Source: an uncultured bacterium
GTDB taxonomy: Bacteria > Hydrogenedentota > Hydrogenedentia > Hydrogenedentales > Hydrogenedentaceae
Reading direction: 5' to 3'
Length of the DNA stretch: 55,348 bases
Assembly (NCBI GenBank): GCA_938014335.1
Contig: CALLRP010000057.1
Span: forward strand, 1 to 55,348
Shown: positions 1 to 9,423 of the stretch, piece after piece
How the letters are laid out: each line of letters starts with the position of its first letter
Numbering within the stretch: the first letter of the stretch is position 1
Program-made: the position numbers and the translations under genes
Notes under the pieces: generated by a model
Seen by the model: the letters and a program-made list of their open reading frames with translations, nothing else
Databases searched by the model: none
Told to the model about the DNA's origin: nothing

Positions 1-3000
1 AAAGCCTTTTCCGGAATTCCATGTGGATGTTTGTTCGGCATCAATGTCAGCCGTTAATTGATACGAGCTATACCAGGGGAAATTTTTATCTCTTCCTATT
101 TTGTTGAGTTCTTCCAATGACCCGATTTCTTTTTCTAAGATGGGTATAAAATTTTGAGTTTCGCCAAGTGAGGTTAGATAAGGATAGGAGATGCCCTCCT
201 GGATAGACCAGGAAGTGACAAAATCCCAACCTGAGAAAGTAGCAGATTGTTTCATTTCCGCAGTGGTTTTGCCCGTGCCTGCGGGGGAAGTATCCTGTCC
301 TGAAGTTTCGATGTCCCAATAAGAATGGGTAGTGGTTCCGTTTTCATAACCCAATAGACCGCCTTTATAATCTTTACCTGAGACAGTGCCCGAAGAGTAA
401 CATGCATCAATAGTACCCCAATTCTTGCCCACAAGTCCGCCGGACCTGTATAAGCCGGCGACGAATGCGGTTGAGTAGGATTGAGTTAATGTATTACTAT
501 TTGTTCCGGTTAATCCCCCCACATCTGTTTCTCCGAATACCATGCCTGAAGAGTAACATTGGTTTATCGTGCCATCATTATATCCAACTAATGTGCCTGC
601 ATATGCTTCGCCATAAACGGACGCTACCGCATAGCAATGTTGGATATTTCCCACTTCTCTGTTATAACCAACTAATCCACCGGCGTAGTAATTCCCTGTG
701 ATACCTCCGGTTACAGAACAATTGGAGACCGAACCATAATTTTCTCCGGCAAGTGCCCCCACATTTGTATCTCCGATAATCCAGACATCCAGATTTAAGT
801 GGGTTATTGTGCTGTTAAAACCTAAAACGCTAAACAAACCGACAGGCTTATCTGATACAACCTGATTGATGTACAAATTCTGGATAGTATGACCGTTTCC
901 ATTGAATGTTCCTGTAAAGAACGGAATGGGAATGAAACCGGCGCCCTCGTTCCATGTTTGGGTATCCGAAGCATCGATGTCTGCTATGAGTGTATATGAA
1001 CCATAGGCAGGATAAGCCCAGTGCCTTCCAATCTTATTTAAATCATCCAAAGACCCAATTTCTATTTCGGACGGAGAGGGGGGAATTGCGGAATTACCGA
1101 GAGATTGGAAGAAGGGATAAGATATTCCGACAAGAATATTCCAAACATGAGTGAAATCCCACCCACTAAATGTTAGTTCATCTTTCATTTCTTCGGTTGT
1201 TTTTCCCACACCCCCTTCCGATGTCGTTTGATGAGAAGTTTCCATATCCCAACAACTGCTATTGACTGTTCCATAGTTAACTCCTACGAGGCCTCCGGCA
1301 TAATCATCGCCGATAACTTCACCAGCGGAATAACATTCTTCTATCCAATCATCATTATGGCCTACTAACCCTGCCACAACAGAGTTTCCTGATACATTTG
1401 CAATGGAATAACTTTGACGAATTATCCCTATATTCTCTCCAACTAATCCACCTACATTCTCTTTTCCTGTAACATAGCCTGAAGAATAGCATTGGTAAAT
1501 TTCTTCGCGGTTCATTCCTACCAATCCGCCCACATTGGAATCAGCGGAAACCCAGCCGGACATGAAACTTAATTCAACGGTCCCAAAGTTTAGTCCGACA
1601 AAGCCACCCACTTGTGAATTTTTACTGCATACAAATCCTCCATAAACAGAGCAATCTGAGATAGTTCCGAAATTCAGTCCTGCAACTCCGCCAGTATAAC
1701 TATTTCCCACGACCCAGTGGTTATACATTTCAAGATTCTGAACAGTAGCATTTGAAGCTATTTTTGAGAAGAGGCCAATGTAATTATCACTGATTCGATT
1801 AATAAATAGATTTGTGATATGAAACCCATTTCCATCGAAAGTGCCCATAAACCAGTCTATGGGTTCAAAGCCAGAGTCATTATTCCAATGGATAGTTTCA
1901 CTGGCATCAATATTGGCTGTTAAATGGTAGTTTCCATACCACGGGAAGTTTTTATCCTTACCGATTTTATTGAGTTCTTCTACTGTGTCTATCTCTAACT
2001 CGGGAACGGTGTAGAACCGGGTAGGACCTTGTTCCTGTAAGTAAGGATAATCAGAACCCTCGTTGATTGCCCAAATACTTGTGAAATCCCAGCCGATGTA
2101 GGTTGCCTGTGTTTGCATTTCTACTGTAGTTTTCCCGTTGCCTCCGTATGAATAGGCTTGTTTGGATGACTGTATATCCCAGTAACTGTTGGTAATGGTG
2201 CTACTGACTTTATAACCGATTAAGCCTCCAAATTCAAACATAAAAGTACTAACCGCCCCTGTAGAGTAAGAATTGGATACGGTCCCTCCGTTTATGTATC
2301 CAATTAGTCCCCCTGTATAATTATAGCCAGCAACATGTCCTGATGCGTAGCAATTCTCAACGGTGCCGTAGGAAACTATACCGATTAATCCACCGGTACA
2401 TGCACCATGACTTTTTACAAAGGATGTTGCATAACATTGCGAAACGGCTTTTGTTGTTGATGTAAACCAGCCAATAAGTCCGCCTATATAATCGCTTCCT
2501 TCAACAGCACCTGTTGCAGAACAGTTGCTAACAGGACCTCTATTATCTCCTATTAGCACACCGATAGTTGTTGTCCCTGATACATTTCCGGATACATGAA
2601 CATCGGTTACCGTTCCAAGATTGTAACCAATTAATATGCCCGTGTTGTAGGTTCCGGAAATATCCGCATTCTCAATATTTAAATCTTTTATTTCTGCCGG
2701 GCTGGATACCACTCCAAATAAACCGATATGACTTTCCGAAGGGCGATTGATATATAGTCCCGATATAGTGTAATTTTTCCCATCTAATTTCCCTAAAAAA
2801 GGATTTGCGGTAGTTCCTATAGGGATGAAACCTGCTCCTTCATTCCAATTGATTGTGTCGCTGGCATCTATATTCCCTGTCAGTTTATATTCTTCGTATA
2901 TGGGATACTCCGGGACATTGCCAATTTTTTGTAAATCTTCTATGTTGTTAATAGGGATGACCGCGTGAACTATGTTGTGTAATAGGAGAAAAATAAGGGA

Positions 3001-3078
3001 AATTAGGAAAAAAGAGATACGATAGTGACACAAAAATGGAAAGTTTGGTTTTTTGAAAGAAGGATAATACAAAGTCAT
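1..3078 (-). CDS. Exported GLUG-repeat surface protein (partial, C-terminus beyond the left edge)
   Basis: The minus-strand frame is open from an ATG at 3078 to position 1 with no stop, so at least 1026 residues are visible and the C-terminus is missing. An AGGAAGG ribosome site lies just upstream. Residues 1-45 form a basic then strongly hydrophobic signal segment. The rest is a tandem array. Each module of about 310-320 residues opens with a KIG...TGNIDAS...WN...GF.PI segment, carries many GLIG/GLUG-type motifs (for example TGGLIGYINGGTVSNSYS), and closes with SYWDI...GGNGKTT.EM...GWDF...WAI.EG..YPYL. Three complete modules and the start of a fourth can be read, with equivalent points near 2843, 1882, 951 and 16. 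GLUG repeats occur in secreted or surface proteins, some of them adhesins or peptidases. The substrate is unknown, and a catalytic or sorting domain may lie in the missing part. Confidence 0.85.
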   Translation of the reverse strand, partial: MTLYYPSFKKPNFPFLCHYRISFFLISLIFLLLHNIVHAVIPINNIEDLQKIGNVPEYPIYEEYKLTGNIDASDTINWNEGAGFIPIGTTANPFLGKLDGKNYTISGLYINRPSESHIGLFGVVSSPAEIKDLNIENADISGTYNTGILIGYNLGTVTDVHVSGNVSGTTTIGVLIGDNRGPVSNCSATGAVEGSDYIGGLIGWFTSTTKAVSQCYATSFVKSHGACTGGLIGIVSYGTVENCYASGHVAGYNYTGGLIGYINGGTVSNSYSTGAVSTFMFEFGGLIGYKVSSTITNSYWDIQSSKQAYSYGGNGKTTVEMQTQATYIGWDFTSIWAINEGSDYPYLQEQGPTRFYTVPELEIDTVEELNKIGKDKNFPWYGNYHLTANIDASETIHWNNDSGFEPIDWFMGTFDGNGFHITNLFINRISDNYIGLFSKIASNATVQNLEMYNHWVVGNSYTGGVAGLNFGTISDCSVYGGFVCSKNSQVGGFVGLNFGTVELSFMSGWVSADSNVGGLVGMNREEIYQCYSSGYVTGKENVGGLVGENIGIIRQSYSIANVSGNSVVAGLVGHNDDWIEECYSAGEVIGDDYAGGLVGVNYGTVNSSCWDMETSHQTTSEGGVGKTTEEMKDELTFSGWDFTHVWNILVGISYPFFQSLGNSAIPPSPSEIEIGSLDDLNKIGRHWAYPAYGSYTLIADIDASDTQTWNEGAGFIPIPFFTGTFNGNGHTIQNLYINQVVSDKPVGLFSVLGFNSTITHLNLDVWIIGDTNVGALAGENYGSVSNCSVTGGITGNYYAGGLVGYNREVGNIQHCYAVASVYGEAYAGTLVGYNDGTINQCYSSGMVFGETDVGGLTGTNSNTLTQSYSTAFVAGLYRSGGLVGKNWGTIDACYSSGTVSGKDYKGGLLGYENGTTTHSYWDIETSGQDTSPAGTGKTTAEMKQSATFSGWDFVTSWSIQEGISYPYLTSLGETQNFIPILEKEIGSLEELNKIGRDKNFPWYSSYQLTADIDAEQTSTWNSGKGF

Positions 3079-3082
3079 ACAT

Positions 3083-3641
3083 CTACCTTCCTTTGTTCTA
3101 AGGTTTCATCGAAATTACCACAGGTTTGGGCTACAAGATGGAAGAGATATCTCTACCCCTTTCAAATATAGTCCCTCTTTACAATATCACACGATATAAT
3201 AATACCATAAAAAAAAATAATACAACATTTTTTTTGATTTTTTTATGGTTATAAAAGAATTAAAACAGTGAGTATACGTTTTACCTCTGAAATTAGACGA
3301 TAATGTATCCACATAATAATTAGAGTGATAAATTTAATTGGGAATTTAAGAATAAAGCAAGAGATTTGATTATTTTACACTTTTGCCATGTACCGGTTTG
3401 AAAAGTATGATTATGATAGTTGATAAGAAATGGAGTTATATTGTGGAAAAATACTTATTGGTTTAATTTAGATTTTGTATTTATATAATTCCTGTTCTGA
3501 GGGGACAATGATGAACTTTCTGCTTTATTCAAATTGAGGAAAGGAATATTTTTGTTGCTTCTTCTTCTTTTTTCTTTCTTTACATGATGAGTATTACACA
3601 ATATTTTATGAATGTTGTAAGTTAAGGGAATTAATATTTTG
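3083..3641. other. AT-rich intergenic region
   Basis: This 560-base region separates the GLUG protein from the heparinase-like gene, both on the minus strand. I see no supportable gene, tRNA or strong terminator. It contains long A/T tracts and a perfect 12-base palindrome at 3143-3154. It probably holds the GLUG gene promoter and leader. Confidence 0.5.
3143..3154. promoter_or_regulatory. Palindrome upstream of GLUG gene (possible operator)
   Basis: AGAGATATCTCT is a perfect 12-base palindrome about 65 bases upstream of the GLUG-protein start codon. An operator role is inferred from position only. Chance occurrence in AT-rich DNA is possible. Confidence 0.2.
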
Positions 3642-5573
3642 TCAGCTATTATTTTGGAAAGAGATGGTAAAGGTTATTTGTGTCTTTTCTTGAGGGGGGA
3701 TTTTAAGTTTAATTCGTGTGAGTTCGCCGGCACGGTTATTCTCCTCGCATTGCTTTTTAAGAGACTCGAGTTCAAAAGTTCCCATGGAAGGGATAATTGT
3801 AATATTTCCGTTTTTACTTTCTATTATGGCGTTGTTTTCGCGGGTAGATACAGGTAACCATGTTATAAGGGCTTCTTCGATTTCTTCGCCTGGATTTGAG
3901 AATTCAAAGTCATCTGTTATTATTACTTCGTTATTGTTTAGAGAGATTGTTCGTTGTGCTTTTTTTAGAGAGGGTAGGTCATAAGCATTGTGGAAGGTTA
4001 TGGTAGCTTTGTTGGGTGTATCATAAGCCAGGGTTCCTTTGAATTTATCTCCTGCGCTTTGTAATTTTCCAGCGATAACCGGAAGGCTATGCCCATAAGA
4101 ATTGGCAAAGATATTTTCGTATCGTTTGGCACTGAAATACTCACGGGAATAAAGTCCTGCGCCCGGGTCGGTGAGGAAAATGGTATTGTTAACGGCATAG
4201 ATGAAGCTTCCTACATCGTTGTGATTGTGGGGTTCATTGTTGGAGCCTGCTTTGCATATCACAACATGTATATTCCCGTCGTTATCTTTAGAAACTAACC
4301 GTGCGATACCTGATTTAGGCAGGTAGGTGCTTTCAATGGGAATATCTGCTTTGGGTTGTTGCGAATACGGGTAAGACCAGAGGATGTTACGAATGATATT
4401 ACCGAAATGCCAATGAACAGGAGAAGGATTCGCGAGAGCATGGAGATAATCGATATGAAGTTGCTCGCCTAATTTATGGTAAATGAAAGGATGGGCTGTA
4501 GATGAAAGACGGTCATAAGCGGAGAATCGTTCTGCTAATCGGTGTGTAATGAAAGCATGAGGGTAGAATTGAGAAGGGGCATCGGAGAAACTGGCAAATT
4601 GACCGTTTCCCAAATAAACCACATATGGATAAAATGCAATCTGGTATAGACGGGGATTTTGTAGAATGTTTACATTTCCGTCTGTTGCTTCATAAAGGAG
4701 TTCGCCAAAGCAGATGTAATGGGTTAGCCCATAGTTCCAGTAAGAAATACCTTCAAGACATCCTCCGTCTTCTGCAAAGCCGTTTTTCAAGAAACGGGCT
4801 AACTGATTTATAACGAGAGTAAGGGCTTTTCGCAAAACTTGCTCATTTTTTTCAAGGATGAGAAAACATTCACCAATGGAACCTGCACATACCCCGGTCC
4901 AGTTGTTTCTTCCACGGACCCAGCCGTATTTATCTTCAGAATAAAATAAGTAGGGTTGCATAACTCGTTTTTTTACTTCGTATTTAATTCTGTTTTTGAT
5001 TTCTTCAGAGAGTTTATCTTCCAAAAAAAGTAAAGTATGGGCTAATTGGGTTGCGGTTTCTGCGGAAAAGAGGTCGACATAGGTGTATTTTTCGTTTCGT
5101 TCATGAGCAGGGAGGACCCAGGACGATTCTTCGCAGATTGCCCAGATGAGGTCATGGAGGAACGGGAGTAAGGTATCGTCGTTTTCAAAATAGACAAGTA
5201 AAGTCGTGGCAGATAGTAGGGACCTTTTAAGGAAATAGGGAGTCTCATATTTTTTTCGGTCACCTGTCCTTTGAAATTCCCTATATAGGGTATAAGTTGT
5301 TAATGGTATTGTGGTTTGTTCTTGTAATAATTCTTTTGCCCATTGGATACCTTTTTTCCCAATTTCTGTTTGAGCCAACGCATCTATTTCTATAGAAATT
5401 CTCTCTTTAAGTAGTTTGTTGTGAGAGCTATTGATAAGTATATTGTTAAAGTTTATGTCTAATTCTAAAATAGATTTATATTCTTCTTCTGAATAGAGAA
5501 GAGGGGGGAAGAGAAAAAGTGAGATAAGAATAAAATGGAATGAATTCAATTTAAATAAGAATGTATTTTTCAT
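3642..5573 (-). CDS. Heparinase II/III-family exported polysaccharide lyase-like protein
   Basis: The protein has 643 residues. An N-terminal hydrophobic stretch ending near LLYSEEE is a good Sec signal peptide, so the protein is probably periplasmic or secreted. The N-terminal half is helical, as in the alpha/alpha toroid of heparinase II/III-like and alginate-lyase-like enzymes. From about residue 410 the C-terminal beta domain starts (SGIARLVSKD) and carries the family signature NNEPHNHNDVGSF, followed by DPGAGLYSREYF. The His/Asn/Asp cluster belongs to the metal and active-site region of this family. These enzymes cleave uronic-acid-containing polysaccharides by beta-elimination; the actual substrate cannot be told. 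Start: ATG preceded by AAAGGAA. The gene follows the same strand as the GLUG gene, but a 560-base gap argues against one operon. Confidence 0.85.
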   Translation of the reverse strand: MKNTFLFKLNSFHFILISLFLFPPLLYSEEEYKSILELDINFNNILINSSHNKLLKERISIEIDALAQTEIGKKGIQWAKELLQEQTTIPLTTYTLYREFQRTGDRKKYETPYFLKRSLLSATTLLVYFENDDTLLPFLHDLIWAICEESSWVLPAHERNEKYTYVDLFSAETATQLAHTLLFLEDKLSEEIKNRIKYEVKKRVMQPYLFYSEDKYGWVRGRNNWTGVCAGSIGECFLILEKNEQVLRKALTLVINQLARFLKNGFAEDGGCLEGISYWNYGLTHYICFGELLYEATDGNVNILQNPRLYQIAFYPYVVYLGNGQFASFSDAPSQFYPHAFITHRLAERFSAYDRLSSTAHPFIYHKLGEQLHIDYLHALANPSPVHWHFGNIIRNILWSYPYSQQPKADIPIESTYLPKSGIARLVSKDNDGNIHVVICKAGSNNEPHNHNDVGSFIYAVNNTIFLTDPGAGLYSREYFSAKRYENIFANSYGHSLPVIAGKLQSAGDKFKGTLAYDTPNKATITFHNAYDLPSLKKAQRTISLNNNEVIITDDFEFSNPGEEIEEALITWLPVSTRENNAIIESKNGNITIIPSMGTFELESLKKQCEENNRAGELTRIKLKIPPQEKTQITFTISFQNNS

Positions 5574-5712
5574 AAGATATTCCTTTTTTTATTTATGAGT
5601 TTGAATTAATGATATAATATCATTTCAAATAGAGAAATCAAATTGTAGTCAATATGGAAATAGGGTGCAAGAGTAAAATAAATAATATTCATATAAATTT
5701 GGAATTATATAT

Positions 5713-7053
5713 ATGAAAATTGTTATTGCAGGAGCAGGTAGAGCAGGTTCGTTATTAGCGGAGATGCTTTACAAAGATAATGATGTAATGGTGATAGACC
5801 ATAATAAGACGGTTCTTGATAATTTAACAGGGAAAGTAGATGTTGGAGTAAGGGTTGGAAATGCATTAGACCCTGTATTATTGCAGGAAGTAGTAAGTGG
5901 AGGCTGTGATCTTTTTATTTCGACATTAGGTGATGAGCGGGCTAATGTTATTGCAAGTAGTAGTGCTAAAAACTTCGGTGCAGTAAAAGTAGTTGCATTA
6001 GTATCTGACATGGTTTTTACGGATGGTGCATTTTTATACGAGGGTATTTTTGGTATAGATTTTTTTCTGTCTCCCGACCAGTTAGCGGCAACGGACATTA
6101 TTAATTTTTCTGAATCGCCGGGATTATTGGTTTCAGAGGAATATGGGAATGACCGAATTCAATTTTATGAGTTGCGGGTCTGGAATCAATTTAAGGAAAA
6201 TGGAAAGACATTAAAAGAAGTAATGGGACTTATAAAAGATAAGTTAGTGATTGGTTATATAAAATCAGGAAAACAAGTAGAAGTCCCGACAGGTGATACA
6301 ATCATAAAATCGGGAGATATTTTAGGAATTTTTGGGAGACACGATAGTATGGCTCGTGCAGTAAAGGTGTTTGCCGGGGACTGGAATAAGAAAAAACGCA
6401 TCATTATTTTAGGGGGTACAACCATCAGTATACAGATTGTCCGTTCTTTGAAAGATAAGGTTTCGGCAATTAAATTGTTTGAAAAAGAAAAGCAAAGGGC
6501 GGAGGAACTGTCTCGGGTTCTTTCAAAGTATAAGGTAGATATAATAAATGATGATCCATTGAATAATCGGTCTCAGTTGATAGCGGTAAAGGATTTTGAT
6601 GTTTTTATTGCCCCAACACATGATGATGAACGGAATGTAGTAGCGGGGTCGTTTGCGAAGGATATAGGCATTCCTTATGTAGTAAGTGTTATCTATAATA
6701 AACAATTTGGGGAGCTCATAGACCGATTTGGCATTGATTTTTCAGTTATTCCCTATTATAGTTTTGTAAATAAGGTATTACGGATTGTTTATCAGAATAC
6801 AGTAAAACATTTGTTGAATATCCGTGGTATTGAAATTGCAGAATATGAGATTGGAAAGACTTTTAAGTATTTGAATAAGCCGTTGAAGGATATTCGGTTT
6901 GATATTGGTGGTATTGTGGCGGGTATCATTCGGAATGAACAACCTATAATTCCCACAGGAGAAGATATGATAAAAGAGAATGACCGCGTAGTAATTGTGA
7001 CAGAGGCGGAGAAATTTAATGAAGTGAACAGAATATTCCAGGGAAAAGGATAA
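5713..7053 (+). CDS. trkA: Trk potassium uptake regulatory NAD-binding subunit TrkA
   Basis: The 446-residue length matches full-length TrkA with two RCK units. The first Rossmann domain opens at residue 1 with the GAGRAGS nucleotide loop and an acidic end of strand 2 (VMVIDHN). A first TrkA-C domain follows around residues 140-220. A second, degenerate Rossmann domain (RIIILGGTTIS) starts near residue 232 and a second TrkA-C domain ends the protein. It is a cytoplasmic, peripheral membrane gating subunit for the TrkH channel, responding to NAD(H) or other nucleotides. It lies 49 bases upstream of trkH on the same strand, a typical operon. The start context is only GGAATTATATAT, a weak Shine-Dalgarno. 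Confidence 0.95.
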   Translation: MKIVIAGAGRAGSLLAEMLYKDNDVMVIDHNKTVLDNLTGKVDVGVRVGNALDPVLLQEVVSGGCDLFISTLGDERANVIASSSAKNFGAVKVVALVSDMVFTDGAFLYEGIFGIDFFLSPDQLAATDIINFSESPGLLVSEEYGNDRIQFYELRVWNQFKENGKTLKEVMGLIKDKLVIGYIKSGKQVEVPTGDTIIKSGDILGIFGRHDSMARAVKVFAGDWNKKKRIIILGGTTISIQIVRSLKDKVSAIKLFEKEKQRAEELSRVLSKYKVDIINDDPLNNRSQLIAVKDFDVFIAPTHDDERNVVAGSFAKDIGIPYVVSVIYNKQFGELIDRFGIDFSVIPYYSFVNKVLRIVYQNTVKHLLNIRGIEIAEYEIGKTFKYLNKPLKDIRFDIGGIVAGIIRNEQPIIPTGEDMIKENDRVVIVTEAEKFNEVNRIFQGKG

Positions 7054-7102
7054 ATAAGTTTTAAGGAGAAATTGAGATTTTAAGCCTCCGGATGACAAAA
7101 GC

Positions 7103-8596
7103 ATGAATTATATTTTAATAATTAATTATATTGGTTGGTTTTTACTATATTACTCTTTTGTTTTTTTCTCTTTATTTATTCCAGTGGTGGCCTTTAAGGA
7201 ATATGAGTTAATTCCTGTCATATCGGAAACGATTTTTTGTATAATCTGTGTAGGTGTGGGAAGTATTGCTTTAACAACTCGAAAAAAAGAAGGGGATGAG
7301 AATAATTTTTTTAGTCGTGATTCTCTTGCACTTGTAGGGCTGGGCTGGATTGCGGTAACTGTTTTAGGAGGACTTCCTTTTTTCCTTGCGGGAAAATTGT
7401 CGTTTGTGGGTGCTGTTTTTGAGTCCATATCAGGGTTTACTACGACAGGGGCAACGGTCGTCGATGATATTGAGGCTTTTCCGAAAACATTGCTATTTTG
7501 GCGAGCATTAACACATTTCATTGGGGGGATGGGTATTGTTGTCATATTTATTTCAGTGCTTCCTTATTTAGGAGCCGGTGGTCGTTTACTCATAGAATCG
7601 GAGTCATTTGCGCCTGATGTTCGATTTATTAAGCCCCGTATAAAGGAGACAGTAAAACAGATATTGCTGGTTTATATTTCTTTGACAATAGTTCAAACCT
7701 TCTTATTAACTATATTTGGGATGAGCCTTTTTGATGCGGTATGTCATTCATTTGCCACATTAGGAACAGGTGGTTTTTCAACGCGGCAAATGAGTATTGA
7801 GGCGTATAATAGTTTGCCTATCGAAATAATTACTATTTTTTTTATGCTATGTGGAGCAACAAATTTTGGTTTAATGTATCAATTATATAGAGGAAATATC
7901 CGCGATTTCCTGAAGAATTCGGAATGGCGAGTTTATATGTGTATCTGGTTGTTTTCTGTGATTTTGGTGATAATTTCGTTAATGGGATTTGTTGGTTATT
8001 ATGCTCCATCCCAAACGCCCCCCCCTGTGTTTTCAATCGGAAAATCCATGCGATATGCCTTTTTTACTGTGACTTCACTTCTAACAAGTACCGGATTTAC
8101 AAATACAGATTATGATGTATGGTCTCCTTTTGCGAAATGGCTAATGATGGTAATTGTAATCATAGGTGGCTGTGCGGGGTCGACTTGTGGTGGAATTAAA
8201 TCTATTCGATTTTTAATTTTATGTAAGTTTATGCTTAATAGGATTTATGCAACATTTCAACCTCGAACCATTAAACCGATAAAGGTAGGAGAACAGGTAA
8301 TTACTGATGATGTGATAAAATCTGTTGTCGGTTTTTGTGTATTGTGGGTTTTCATAGGTGCGGTTTCAAGTATTATTTTGTCCTGGTTTGGGCTTCCTAT
8401 TGTAACTTCGATTTCAGCAACAATTGTATGTTTAGGGAATGTAGGTCCGGGATTAGAATATGTGGGAGGATATGAGAATTATTCAACTATATCGGATGTT
8501 TGCAAAATTATATTAGCTCTCTTAATGTTAATGGGGCGATTAGAACTATATGCGATTTTAGTTTTATTCTTTCCTTCATTCTGGAAGGGTAAGTAG
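7103..8596 (+). CDS. trkH: Trk potassium uptake channel subunit TrkH
   Basis: This 497-residue polytopic membrane protein transports K+ across the inner membrane together with TrkA. The four selectivity-filter loops typical of TrkH/TrkG/KtrB are visible: SGFTTTGATV (about residue 110), ATLGTGGFS (about 218), TSTGFTNTD (about 332) and CLGNVGPG (near 445). Hydrophobic helices fill the spaces between, and the N-terminus begins directly in a membrane helix. The codons for TPPP at about residue 306 form a run of eight C bases (8018-8025). It follows trkA in the same operon. A hairpin at 8629 may end the transcript. Confidence 0.95.
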   Translation: MNYILIINYIGWFLLYYSFVFFSLFIPVVAFKEYELIPVISETIFCIICVGVGSIALTTRKKEGDENNFFSRDSLALVGLGWIAVTVLGGLPFFLAGKLSFVGAVFESISGFTTTGATVVDDIEAFPKTLLFWRALTHFIGGMGIVVIFISVLPYLGAGGRLLIESESFAPDVRFIKPRIKETVKQILLVYISLTIVQTFLLTIFGMSLFDAVCHSFATLGTGGFSTRQMSIEAYNSLPIEIITIFFMLCGATNFGLMYQLYRGNIRDFLKNSEWRVYMCIWLFSVILVIISLMGFVGYYAPSQTPPPVFSIGKSMRYAFFTVTSLLTSTGFTNTDYDVWSPFAKWLMMVIVIIGGCAGSTCGGIKSIRFLILCKFMLNRIYATFQPRTIKPIKVGEQVITDDVIKSVVGFCVLWVFIGAVSSIILSWFGLPIVTSISATIVCLGNVGPGLEYVGGYENYSTISDVCKIILALLMLMGRLELYAILVLFFPSFWKGK

Positions 8597-8628
8597 TAGC
8601 ATGAAATACTTCCATATTTTGTTTATAA

Positions 8629-8655
8629 GTGACAATTTTTGTCACATATTTTTTT
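8629..8655 (+). terminator. Short hairpin plus T-run after trkH
   Basis: Perfect 7-bp inverted repeat GTGACAA-TTT-TTGTCAC (8629-8645), followed a few bases later by seven T's. It sits 33 bases after the trkH stop. The stem is short and A/T-rich, so it could instead be an operator for the pilin promoter downstream. Confidence 0.4.
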
Positions 8656-8762
8656 GATACAATATTGTAAGAAAAATGTATAATATTCGTTTTTTTGTTA
8701 TAAATGTTTTTATATCAATATGTTATATCATTATATTTATTTTTTTATTTAGTTAATTTTTT

Positions 8763-8778
8763 TGGCATAGTATTTGTT
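8763..8778 (+). promoter_or_regulatory. Possible sigma-54 (-24/-12) promoter of the pilin gene
   Basis: TGGCATAGTATTTGTT matches the sigma-54 pattern TGGCAC-N5-TTGC except for two bases of the -24 element and the last base of -12. The GG-to-TTG spacing is exactly right. It lies about 100 bases before the pilin start. Sigma-54 control of pilA is well known in other bacteria; its use here is inference. Confidence 0.4.
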
Positions 8779-8806
8779 ACTATAAAATTAACAACAATTT
8801 AATAAA

Positions 8807-8832
8807 TACCTTGATAACCGGGCATCAAGGTA
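8807..8832 (+). promoter_or_regulatory. Hairpin in the pilin 5' leader
   Basis: TACCTTGAT (8807-8815) pairs perfectly with ATCAAGGTA (8824-8832) around an 8-base loop. It ends 43 bases before the ATG and upstream of the AAGGAG ribosome site, with no T-run. It therefore looks like an mRNA-stabilising or regulatory leader structure rather than a terminator. Confidence 0.5.
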
Positions 8833-8875
8833 AGAAAGTTTAAACAAAACTAAAACCTTAATAAGGAGATACGTT

Positions 8876-9307
8876 ATGAAAAACAAAGGTTTTACACTCA
8901 TTGAATTGATGATTGTTGTAGCAATCATCGCAATTATCGCAGCGATTGCGATACCCAACCTGCTTCGTTCCAGATTGCAGTCCAATGAATCTGCTGCAAT
9001 CAGCAACTTGAAAGCCATCGTAGGTGCAGAAGTCGCTTATAACTCAGCGAATGGTTCCTACACAGGTGACTTTGCTGACCTGACAGGCGCAACTCCTCCT
9101 TTCTTAGAAGGAAACTGGGGTGGTATTAAGCAAGGATATACATTTACACTTGCTTCGCCCGGACCGAATAATTTTACCTGCAATGCAGACCCGAGTGAGC
9201 CGGGTGTGAGTGGTAATCGTTATTTCTATACCGATGCCAGTGGTGTGATCCGCTTTAACGCAGGTGGACAAGCGGGTGCGGGTGACCCGCCAATCGGAGA
9301 ACAATAA
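8876..9307 (+). CDS. Type IV pilin-like protein (first of a tandem pair)
   Basis: The 143-residue protein has a five-residue basic leader (MKNKG) followed by FTLIELMIVVAIIAIIAAIA, a textbook class III signal. Prepilin peptidase cuts between Gly and Phe and methylates the Phe; Glu5 of the mature protein is present. The hydrophobic alpha-1 helix is followed by a small globular head of about 110 residues with many Gly, Ala and Ser. Its C-terminus (GNRYFYTDASGVIRFN) is shared with the next gene. A strong ribosome site (AAGGAG, 8 bases before ATG), a leader hairpin and the following terminator suggest high expression, so this is the likelier major pilin. No pilus assembly genes lie in the window. 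A type II secretion pseudopilin cannot be excluded. Confidence 0.88.
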   Translation: MKNKGFTLIELMIVVAIIAIIAAIAIPNLLRSRLQSNESAAISNLKAIVGAEVAYNSANGSYTGDFADLTGATPPFLEGNWGGIKQGYTFTLASPGPNNFTCNADPSEPGVSGNRYFYTDASGVIRFNAGGQAGAGDPPIGEQ

Positions 9308-9360
9308 TCTCTTAGGCTTGCCATTAGCCCGCTATTCAGTGGGTTGTGTTGGTGCTGAAT

Positions 9361-9400
9361 GCATGATGGCGGAACCCGGTGACCGCCATCATGCTATTTT
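9361..9400 (+). terminator. Strong rho-independent terminator between the two pilins
   Basis: A perfect 12-bp stem, GCATGATGGCGG (9361-9372) with CCGCCATCATGC (9383-9394), encloses a 10-base loop and is followed by TATTTTTA. It ends the first pilin transcript and lies just 24 bases before the second pilin's start. Confidence 0.85.
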
Positions 9401-9423
9401 TACTTTAAAGAAGGATATAAGTG

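Noticed and set aside
1..3078. Repeat-rich left end as a noncoding or CRISPR-like repeat region
   Set aside because: The minus frame is uninterrupted for 1026 codons and encodes GLUG modules; repeats are protein-level and diverged.
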